Below are positions 57,472-64,000 of a DNA stretch of 64,000 nucleotides, piece after piece. The notes beneath the pieces were generated by a model that searched no databases, was not told the origin of the DNA, and saw only the letters and a program-made list of their open reading frames with translations. This stretch comes from Chryseobacterium sp. MEBOG06 (GTDB lineage: Bacteria; Bacteroidota; Bacteroidia; Flavobacteriales; Weeksellaceae): the NCBI RefSeq assembly GCF_021869765.1, contig NZ_CP084580.1, positions 1,116,001-1,180,000 of the forward strand. Direction: 5' to 3'. The translations under genes and the position numbers were made by a program. Each line of letters begins with the position of its first letter. Positions within the stretch are counted from its first letter, which is position 1.

Positions 57472-57936
57472 ATGGAAAATATTTTTTTTGATTATAAGAT
57501 AGATTTAGTATCAACTAATGAGGAGAATAAATTGGATTTTAAAGCTTTTGAAATTCATGATTTAAAGAGTTTTTTCAATGGAAAAATATATGTTTTTTTT
57601 CAATATAAAGATAAAAGAAATTTTATGATACTTGAAACAGGTATTGTAGACTATCTTTTACAATTTGATGATTTGATATTATCTATTGAAAAAGGGATTT
57701 ATAAAACTTTTACAATCTCTTGTGATTATTATAGCAATAATTTTTTGTATGAATATTCAAATGTTAATAATAATTTGACTATAAATGAAGGAAATGCTAA
57801 TCTATATACAATATCTTGTGATTATGACGACTTTAAAAAAGCATATTTAAAATTTAGGAAAAGAACATTGCGTGAATTAGGTATTTTATATCCAACATTA
57901 ATTGGTAATAAAACCTTTAACGAATTTTTTTTATAA
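57472..57936 (+). CDS. Cytosolic immunity protein for tip 11
   Basis: This 154-residue intact protein without a signal starts 4 bp after the broken toxin. It has two copies of an ISCDY motif (FTISCDYYSNN and YTISCDYDDFKK). Family not recognised. It persists though its toxin is dead. Confidence 0.68.
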   Translation: MENIFFDYKIDLVSTNEENKLDFKAFEIHDLKSFFNGKIYVFFQYKDKRNFMILETGIVDYLLQFDDLILSIEKGIYKTFTISCDYYSNNFLYEYSNVNNNLTINEGNANLYTISCDYDDFKKAYLKFRKRTLRELGILYPTLIGNKTFNEFFL

Positions 57937-58005
57937 AAGCTGCTTCGCTAAGCAAAGTCTTTCAACTTTGAGGTGAAAAAAATCAAATAACTCAATTCAA
58001 TATTA

Positions 58006-58033
58006 TAAAAACCTCGCAAAATGCGAGGTTTTG
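58006..58033. terminator. Terminator before tip 12
   Basis: AAAACCTCGCAAAATGCGAGGTTTT stem; the same hairpin with flanks occurs at 60671. Confidence 0.78.
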
Positions 58034-58124
58034 TACTTTAAGAATAGCCTTTATCATTTGTAACATTATTTATTCCAGTTCTTAGACTACGCAGTTTTTC
58101 TTAAATTTACCATTCTGGGAAACG

Positions 58125-59408
58125 ATGCTGGAGCAAAGAACGGGAGTATATAATAATCCATATAAGTTCAATGTAAAAGAACTGGATAAGGAAACCGGAT
58201 TGTATTATGGAGCAAGGTATTATAACCCGAGAGCGAGTATCTGGTATGGGGTAGACCCGCTGGCAGTTTACAACCCTGCAATGGAGACTCAGTTTTACGG
58301 TGAAGGACAACATAATGGAGGAGTATTTTATTGGGGTAACCTAAATCCTTATATTTATACATATCAGAATCCTATTAGGTATGTTGATCCTAATGGGAAA
58401 CAAACACTAAGCTATAATATTTATGGAGATAATCCTCAAACAAGATCTCAGGTTGCTGGTGAATATCTAGAATTGTCTAAAAATATCAATATGGCTTCCT
58501 TTGCTTTGGTAGACACATTTATTACCAGAGGTTTGGGAACTAAGATTATGATTGCTTACGCTAGTGGAGAAGCTGCTCATAGTATGCAAATGCAGACTCA
58601 CTGGCGAGATCGAGGTAATGAGTCTCAGGCAAAAAAATATGAACAGGAAGGAGCAGAAGCTACTAAAGAATTATTTATTTTTGGAGGTGTATCGGCTGTA
58701 GGTAGTATTGCTAAAAAATTATTTGTAAAAATTGAGTGTTTTGTAAAAGGAACATTAATACATACCCTTGAAGGATATACTGAAATTGAGAAAATAAAGA
58801 TAGGTGATAAAGTTTGGTCTTATAACGAATCAACAAATAAGAATGAGCTTAAAAAAGTATTATCAATTTCGGAAAATATCACTTTTGAGATTATTGAGAT
58901 TAAAGCAGGAAGTATAAAGATTGAGTGTACACTAGAGCATCCTTTTTATGTAGATGGAAATTGGGTTGAAGCTAAAGATCTGAAAATTGGAAATAGTTTA
59001 GTTAAGAAGGATGGTCAATTAATAGAAATTACTTCTGTAACTAAGCAAAATAGAACTGAAAATGTTTATAATTTTGAAGTTGAAGGAAATCATAATTATT
59101 ATATTTCTGACTTTGCAATTTTAGTTCATAACAACTGTGATTTTCCAATGAAATCCTCAAATTTTGGAGATAAACTTAATATATCTTATTTTAAAGATGA
59201 TAAACTTAAAAAATTATCCAATAAAGATTTATCTGATGTAATTAATAAATTTGAAACAAGTATAAAAAGTAGAACTGATGAAGCAGCTTATTTTCAGAGA
59301 ACAGGAAGAGGGAATGCTAGAGATGCAAGAGGACATGCCACTAGAATAAGTATGGAGAAAGATTACTTACAAAAATTACAAAATGAAGTATTGAGAAGAA
59401 ATAAATAA
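58125..59408 (+). CDS. Orphan RHS tip 12: core + Hint domain + unknown toxin
   Basis: This 427-residue frame has the RHS core with one Tyr codon lost (GLYYGARYY), the AVYNP linker, YVDPNGKQ, a helical spacer, and a Hint domain from IECFVKGTLIHTLEG (about 204) with LEHPFY and ending LVHNN at about 337. The tip (about 90 residues) has RTGRGNARDARGHATRIS near its end. Hint cleavage after VHN would free it. The partner is a helical-repeat cytosolic protein. Toxin family unknown. Confidence 0.8.
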   Translation: MLEQRTGVYNNPYKFNVKELDKETGLYYGARYYNPRASIWYGVDPLAVYNPAMETQFYGEGQHNGGVFYWGNLNPYIYTYQNPIRYVDPNGKQTLSYNIYGDNPQTRSQVAGEYLELSKNINMASFALVDTFITRGLGTKIMIAYASGEAAHSMQMQTHWRDRGNESQAKKYEQEGAEATKELFIFGGVSAVGSIAKKLFVKIECFVKGTLIHTLEGYTEIEKIKIGDKVWSYNESTNKNELKKVLSISENITFEIIEIKAGSIKIECTLEHPFYVDGNWVEAKDLKIGNSLVKKDGQLIEITSVTKQNRTENVYNFEVEGNHNYYISDFAILVHNNCDFPMKSSNFGDKLNISYFKDDKLKKLSNKDLSDVINKFETSIKSRTDEAAYFQRTGRGNARDARGHATRISMEKDYLQKLQNEVLRRNK

Positions 59409-59416
59409 TAAAAATA

Positions 59417-60238
59417 ATGATTATTAAAGAAATTTTAGACATACTTAATTATACAAATATCAATCATTCGGGAGTCCTTCTGAATAGTCTTTATGATGAG
59501 TTTAGAGCAGGAAGAGATTCTAATGATATTTTAATATTATTAAATTCTGAGGATGAGCAAATAAGGTATTTTGGCTGTAGTATTGTAAATGAAACAGTTA
59601 TTAAAGATAAGGTGACTCGTAAAGCAATAATGGCTAAGCTTTATGATATTCTTAAGAATGATACAAGTAGTAATAATATGGTTAAAGCTTATTATGCATT
59701 ATATGGAATGTATTTTGAAAATGATGATGAGAATGGCTATATTTTGTTATGTAACGAGTTAATAAATCATCCAGTTAGAGATATTAGAAATGATGCAGAA
59801 GAATTTATTGAAAGAAACAAAAATAAGTCACAACCTGATATTATTTTTGAAATTTCAAAAATTTTAAGTTATATTAATAAGCATCATATAGATATACTTT
59901 TGGATAACCTTTATTTCCAATTTGGATTTAGACGGGATCGAAATGATATTTTAATATTATTAAATTCTGATAATCAAAAAATGGTCGATTTTGGTTGTCA
60001 TTTTGCAAACGCAGTTAATATTGCAGATAGAAACTTATTGGAAGAAATTACAGATAAGTTGTATGATATTCTTAATAAAAGTAAAGTTACCTATCAAAGA
60101 GAAAGATCTTTTGATGCCTTATGTAGAATTTATATGGAAGATAATGATATGTACAGACTTAGTTTGCTTTGTAAAGAATTAGAAAATGATGAGAATGATA
60201 AGATTAGAGAATTTTCCAAAAAATTTAGTAACGGATAA
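59417..60238 (+). CDS. Repeat-containing cytosolic immunity protein for tip 12 (internal duplication)
   Basis: This 273-residue helical protein is made of two homologous halves. ILNYTNINHSGVLLNSLYDE and RDSNDILILLNSEDEQ in the first half recur as ILSYINKHHIDILLDNLYFQ and RDRNDILILLNSDNQK in the second. The helical pattern is HEAT/ARM-like. No signal peptide. It starts 8 bp after the toxin, so its role is immunity against a cytosolic toxin. Confidence 0.75.
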   Translation: MIIKEILDILNYTNINHSGVLLNSLYDEFRAGRDSNDILILLNSEDEQIRYFGCSIVNETVIKDKVTRKAIMAKLYDILKNDTSSNNMVKAYYALYGMYFENDDENGYILLCNELINHPVRDIRNDAEEFIERNKNKSQPDIIFEISKILSYINKHHIDILLDNLYFQFGFRRDRNDILILLNSDNQKMVDFGCHFANAVNIADRNLLEEITDKLYDILNKSKVTYQRERSFDALCRIYMEDNDMYRLSLLCKELENDENDKIREFSKKFSNG

Positions 60239-60254
60239 TTGTCATTCTTTGATT

Positions 60255-60581
60255 ATGGAATATAAAAATTATTATTTTGCAGATAAATCAGAGGTTGTGA
60301 AAATGTTGAATAATAACAAAGATATTATAGAGGTTATTATCGGAGCCATAAATGGAATAGATGATCCGGAATGGCTGGAAGAGATTTGTATCAAATATAT
60401 TCTTAGTTAGGATTTTGGGATAGCCCGGACAGCGATATATGGTATAGGCGATATTGCTAGGATCTATGGACAGCTGTTAAATGAAAGGTTAATAAAAGAA
60501 GAATTTAATAAAATTAAAAATGAAAAACTAAGATATGTTATTAATGAAGTTGAGGCTGATTTAGAGATATTTCTAAATTAA
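60255..60581 (+). pseudogene. Second, shorter helical immunity-like gene broken by an amber stop
   Basis: An ATG at 60255 encodes MEYKNYYFADKSEVVKML and EEICIKYILS, then TAG at 60408. The same frame continues DFGIARTAIYGIGDIARIYG to a natural stop at 60579. Read through, it is a ~108-residue helical-repeat protein of the HEAT-like style. It may be a spare immunity gene from another cassette. Confidence 0.55.
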
Positions 60582-60670
60582 CAATGATTAATGTTGACGC
60601 TAGTTTAGTCCACTCCACAAAGTTCCCCAACTTTGAGGCAAAAAAATCAAATAACATAATTCAATATTAT

Positions 60671-60697
60671 AAAAACCTCGCAAAATGCGAGGTTTTG
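60671..60697. terminator. Terminator before tip 13
   Basis: AAAACCTCGCAAAATGCGAGGTTTT stem as at 58006; the following ~90 bp (AAGAATAGCCTTTATCATTT onward) also match. Confidence 0.78.
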
Positions 60698-60788
60698 TAC
60701 TTTAAGAATAGCCTTTATCATTTGTAACATTATTTATTCCAGTTCTTAGACTAAGCAGTTTTTCTTAAATTTACCATTCGGGGAAACG

Positions 60789-61676
60789 ATGCTGGAGCAA
60801 CGAACGGGAGTATATAATAATCCATATAAGTTCAATGCAAAAGAGCTGGATAAGGAAACCGGATTGTATTATTACGGAGCAAGATATTATAATCCGAGAG
60901 CGAGTATCTGGTATGGAGTTGACCCATTGGCGGAGAAAATGCCGAGCTGGTCGCCGTACACTTATGCATTTGATAATCCTGTACGCTATATAGATCCTGA
61001 CGGCAGAGAACCTTTTGATGACCATTTTAACCAATTCGGAAAATTTTTATACACAGATAATAAAAAGACAAATAATATTGTCATAGATTTTCAAAATCCA
61101 ATTACTGGAAGCTCGAATACTGCTCCGTGGCTATCAACACAGTTAAAAGATTATAAGTTTGATAAAAACAATATGCAAACATTAATGAATATAGGTAACC
61201 ATTATGCTAAAGAAGCTGGAGTTGATTTAGGAAATTTACATGGAGAGTCTGTTTCTGTTGCAATGTGGAATGGAAAGGTATACTCAGGAGGTGAAGCTGA
61301 TCGAAAAAGTGGAGAATACAAAACTTTTAATGGAGGTGAGTATTGTTATACATGTTTACTACAAACGAATAAAATAGAAAATATTATTAGTATTCCTGTT
61401 GATGATAATAAAGTTAATTATTTACTGAATGATAAAAATAACTTTGTAAGTGCTCTACAACATGAAGGAGGATCAACAGTCCCGAGTCACCTTACAGTTA
61501 ATGTAAATCCTTATGATTCTTCAGATAAAGGACAAAGCAAAGAACATTCTCAGATTTATAACTATCAAATAAATAAATCCCCTATTTTTAAGAAAACAAC
61601 GAAAGATTTTCAAGAACAAATGAATAAAACATTTAGAGCTGTAAAAAATGGTGCAACTGGCAATGGAGGTAATTAA
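60789..61676 (+). CDS. Orphan RHS tip 13: core + HEGGS toxin
   Basis: This 295-residue frame has the RHS core with the AEKMPSWSPY linker and YIDPDGRE. The tip is paralogous to tip 3 from FDDHFNQFGKFLYTDN on, with ALQHEGGSTVPSHL in place of tip 3 VLGHEGSSKGHLG, followed by a His/Tyr-containing HSQIYNYQINK. Conservation of H-E-G-S-H and the later HS-IY across the two marks a likely active site. Its immunity is a lipoprotein. Confidence 0.75.
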   Translation: MLEQRTGVYNNPYKFNAKELDKETGLYYYGARYYNPRASIWYGVDPLAEKMPSWSPYTYAFDNPVRYIDPDGREPFDDHFNQFGKFLYTDNKKTNNIVIDFQNPITGSSNTAPWLSTQLKDYKFDKNNMQTLMNIGNHYAKEAGVDLGNLHGESVSVAMWNGKVYSGGEADRKSGEYKTFNGGEYCYTCLLQTNKIENIISIPVDDNKVNYLLNDKNNFVSALQHEGGSTVPSHLTVNVNPYDSSDKGQSKEHSQIYNYQINKSPIFKKTTKDFQEQMNKTFRAVKNGATGNGGN

Positions 61677-62154
61677 GAAAAATAAGTTTTATGTTTTGGT
61701 TTTATTACTCTTTACAAGTTGTAGTAACCGTAAACATTTGGATTCTTATTCAGTAAGTATTCATTATCAATATGCAGTTTTTAAAATTAATAAAAACCAA
61801 TCATACAATATATATGTTGAGAATTTTTTTAATATAAAAAATAATACTAATGATACGTTGATTGTTCCCTATAAAGATATTGAAGAAAATTTAAGTATTA
61901 AATACAAAAATAGTAGTCGGAAATCATTTAGTTTCATGTCAACAAATGATTTAAAAATAGCACCATTAGATTCTATTGATTTAAATTGTGCTGTTGATGT
62001 AAAAGATGTTATAAAAAAAATACCTTTAAAAGTGGATAAAAATGATTATAGGGTTTACGATAATTCTACAAAAAAATATCTGCCAAACAGTAGTGATTAT
62101 GAAATCATGCGAACTACGAAATTTGGAGTATTTAAAGAGAAATATTTAAAGTAA
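61663..62154 (+). CDS. Lipoprotein immunity protein for tip 13
   Basis: The ATG at 61663 overlaps the toxin by 14 bp and gives 163 residues with a lipoprotein signal (MEVIKKNKFYVLVLLLFTSC). A start at 61648 would add five residues. The mature protein is beta-like (YSVSIHYQYAVFKINKNQ). It shares the overlap arrangement but little obvious sequence with the tip 3 immunity. Confidence 0.75.
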   Translation: MEVIKKNKFYVLVLLLFTSCSNRKHLDSYSVSIHYQYAVFKINKNQSYNIYVENFFNIKNNTNDTLIVPYKDIEENLSIKYKNSSRKSFSFMSTNDLKIAPLDSIDLNCAVDVKDVIKKIPLKVDKNDYRVYDNSTKKYLPNSSDYEIMRTTKFGVFKEKYLK

Positions 62155-62211
62155 TTGATAAATAATTGCATGAACAGCTAAAAACTTTATTTTTTTCAAA
62201 GATATAGTAGT

Positions 62212-62240
62212 AAAAACCAACTCAATGAGTTGGTTTTTTG
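62212..62240. terminator. Terminator after tip 13 cassette
   Basis: AAAAACCAACTC/GAGTTGGTTTTTT stem with T run. Confidence 0.8.
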
Positions 62241-62330
62241 TTATAAAGCGGCTGCATTTTTAGCAAAAAAGTCTTTAAATTTTTTATTGGTAAGCATTTT
62301 TTCCACGAGTCGGAAAATGGTTTGCTTGTC
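62241..62330 (-). pseudogene. 29-codon 3' scrap of XRE regulator (second copy)
   Basis: The minus strand ends FFAKNAAAL and stop, with the same left part as 48510-48599 (DKQTIFRLVEKMLTNKKFKD). It joins the zincin tail at the same base as at 48599. Confidence 0.6.
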
Positions 62331-62332
62331 TC

Positions 62333-62761
62333 CGCTACCCCGATGTTATTAAAATAGATTCTGGCGTAGTAAACACGGTTTCAAAAAATAAAGGAAATAA
62401 AAAGTATATTGATAATTTAGCAGAAATTATAATTCATGAAGGTGGTCATTGGGCAGACTATAAAATGGACGGTAAATCCCAGGAAAAAGACGGAATTTTT
62501 AAGATGAGTCTTCAATCAAAAAGTGGTAGGGCAGATGCAGGAGATAATTGGGAAGTTATTTATTTTGGAACAGATACTCAATTTTCTGCTTCTGATCGTG
62601 ACATAATTACTGAAAAGTTTGACAAAATTAGGATGAATAATTTTAGAAAAGATTCTAGGCAACAACGTGAAATCAGGGACTCGAAATCACAAAAAATGCC
62701 ATCTATTTTAGATATTTATAAAAAACCAAAAGATAATTTGCGAACCAGTGGATGTTATTAA
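62333..62761 (+). pseudogene. Core-less zincin-type toxin tail (HEGGHW), version 2
   Basis: An open frame without a start reads RYPDVIKIDSG, AEIIIHEGGHWADYKMD and ends NLRTSGCY. It differs from 48602-49030 most in the middle (DGKSQEKDGIFKM against DHASKESEPFFKT). From the internal ATG at 62465, 98 residues remain after the zinc motif. No RHS core. Confidence 0.65.
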
Positions 62762-62780
62762 TCTAAAATTTCCAAATAGT

Positions 62781-63458
62781 ATGAATTTTAAGAGTAAAAT
62801 ATTTATAATTTTATTATCCTCTTTATTACTTACGAATTGTAAGGAGGAAATGAAAAAATGTGTAAGTCAATCAACCGATACTAATGTAAAACTATATAAT
62901 GATTTAACAGATCAGTTGATACCTTATTTTTTTAGAGAAGATTATTTAGGTGAAAAAAGATATTTTGATAGTTTAAGAGTTCATGATGATGATTTATATA
63001 TCGAAGAGAAGACAAAAGCGCACAACGAAATTTTTAATCATCCTGAAAAATTTTGCAATTTGTATATAGATTCTACTAAAAATAAAAATACATATTTCTG
63101 GACAGATAATACTGAAGTTTATTTAAGACGCATAATCAGAACGAAGGATTCTTTTAAAGACTTTTCTAATAGTCCAGATATTAAAAATTTAAGCATACGA
63201 AGTTCTTTAAAAGCAAATCAATTTAATTTGTGTACCGCAAAAGTACTAGATCTGGCAGAGTATGATAAACATACAAATGAATGTGAGATAGGTGTTGTCT
63301 ATTTTTCAGAGATTGTATTTAATCCTTCTAAAAGAAGAGCATTAGTTTTTGTTGACCATCGTATAAAAAATTATTTCCATAGAAATGCTGTATTTGAACT
63401 AAGATTGCATGATAATTATTGGGAAATAGAAGATTTTATGTTAGTGTCAACATCCTAA
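62781..63458 (+). CDS. Lipoprotein immunity protein for zincin tip, version 2
   Basis: From the ATG at 62781 this is a 225-residue protein with lipoprotein signal MNFKSKIFIILLSSLLLTNC; an ATG at 62748 would overlap the toxin tail. It is highly similar to 49050-49730, with changes clustered at the signal and near KNYFHRNAVF. Confidence 0.78.
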   Translation: MNFKSKIFIILLSSLLLTNCKEEMKKCVSQSTDTNVKLYNDLTDQLIPYFFREDYLGEKRYFDSLRVHDDDLYIEEKTKAHNEIFNHPEKFCNLYIDSTKNKNTYFWTDNTEVYLRRIIRTKDSFKDFSNSPDIKNLSIRSSLKANQFNLCTAKVLDLAEYDKHTNECEIGVVYFSEIVFNPSKRRALVFVDHRIKNYFHRNAVFELRLHDNYWEIEDFMLVSTS

Positions 63459-63529
63459 TTTCCGGCTTTGTTACCAATTCCAGCGGTCAGAGTACACAAT
63501 TTTTCTTAAATTTACCATTCGGGGAAACG

Positions 63530-64000
63530 ATGCTGGAGCAAAGAACGGGAGTATATAATAATCCATATAAGTTCAATACCAAAGAACTGGATAAAGAAAC
63601 CGGATTATATTATTATGGAGCAAGGTATTATAACCCGAGAGCGAGTATCTGGTATGGTGTTGAACCGTTGGCAGTTTACAACCCTGCAATGGAGACTCAG
63701 TTTTATGGAGATGGACAGCATAATGGAGGAGTATACTTCTGGGGGAATCTTAACCCTTATATTTATACCTATCAGAATCCTATAAAGTACATAGATCCAA
63801 ATGGAAAGCAGGTGGATGCTATAAAAAGAACACAATCATACTCTTTAAAAGCAAAAACACCTGAAGCTAATTTTAGAATGAATCCTAATTCTCAGCAATT
63901 TAGTATTGATCAAACAAAACAGATAAAAAATATTCCCGCTAAGTTTATGCTTGGAGTTGGAGCGGAAAATACTGTGGTAACCGGAGGAGCATTAGAGCAA
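63530..64000 (+). CDS. Orphan RHS tip 14 (runs off window end)
   Basis: RHS core homology starts at about 63468 (FVTNSSGQSTQFFLNLPF), directly after the preceding immunity stop with no terminator or leader. The frame continues through MLEQRTGVYNN, an altered YGVEPLAVYNP (Glu for Asp) and YIDPNGKQVDAIKRTQ. The tip is open to base 64000 (AKFMLGVGAENTVVTGGA) and its toxin domain is beyond the window. Confidence 0.8.
   Translation, partial: MLEQRTGVYNNPYKFNTKELDKETGLYYYGARYYNPRASIWYGVEPLAVYNPAMETQFYGDGQHNGGVYFWGNLNPYIYTYQNPIKYIDPNGKQVDAIKRTQSYSLKAKTPEANFRMNPNSQQFSIDQTKQIKNIPAKFMLGVGAENTVVTGGALEQ

Noticed and set aside
31428..63800. CRISPR array or integron cassette array
   Set aside because: Repeats are long coding blocks, not 25-40 bp direct repeats with short spacers. 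There is no Cas gene, no integron integrase and the hairpins between cassettes differ and look like terminators rather than attC sites.
31410..63835. Minus-strand frames over every RHS core (for example SLHCRVVNCQR)
   Set aside because: They are antisense shadows of the conserved core and repeat only because the core repeats.
20170..64000. Type VI secretion genes in the locus
   Set aside because: No VgrG, Hcp, sheath or ClpV-like frame is present. Only weak PAAR-like scraps were seen.

Overview
The window looks like a chromosomal segment of a Flavobacteriia bacterium, most likely Chryseobacterium or a close relative. This rests on AT-rich DNA, TAnnTTTG promoter elements, proteins with type IX secretion (T9SS) C-terminal sorting tails, a split KdpD and Bacteroidota-type outer-membrane proteins. 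Genus is inferred from gene content only.

Positions 1-18,100 are ordinary chromosome. They hold the end of a kdp potassium-transport operon (kdpC tail, porin, KdpD-type sensor, histidine kinase), a hypothetical gene, a leucine-rich-repeat T9SS protein, ligA, a TonB-dependent receptor, a glycerophosphodiesterase, a short-chain dehydrogenase, prmA, an SH3-like exported protein, and a tandemly duplicated tRNA-Arg/tRNA-Pro pair.

Positions 18,769-64,000 form one very large polymorphic-toxin locus. A T9SS-type secreted protein gene is followed 9 bp later by a 3,451-residue SpvB/TcdB-like RHS protein. Its exchangeable C-terminus is a lysozyme-like (SLT) domain, and a lipoprotein immunity gene follows. 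Downstream lies a head-to-tail array of about a dozen orphan RHS tips. Each carries the same short stretch of RHS core (from MLEQRTGVYNNPYKF), then a different toxin domain, then an immunity gene and usually a terminator hairpin. Interleaved are toxin tails that have lost the core, frameshifted or truncated toxin and immunity genes, a 2.1-kb direct repeat, an IS3-family element, an IS110-family element, and 3' scraps of two convergent gene families (an XRE regulator and an unknown protein).

The likely working model is a single expression site (the long RHS gene) plus a silent library of toxin/immunity tips that can be recombined in through the shared core. The immunity genes fall into exported types (mostly lipoproteins, one membrane protein) and cytosolic types (three barstar-like, one repeat-containing, several unknown). 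The toxin set therefore probably hits both periplasmic and cytoplasmic targets. No T6SS, VgrG or integrase gene is visible in the window, so the export route and the mechanism of exchange are open questions.
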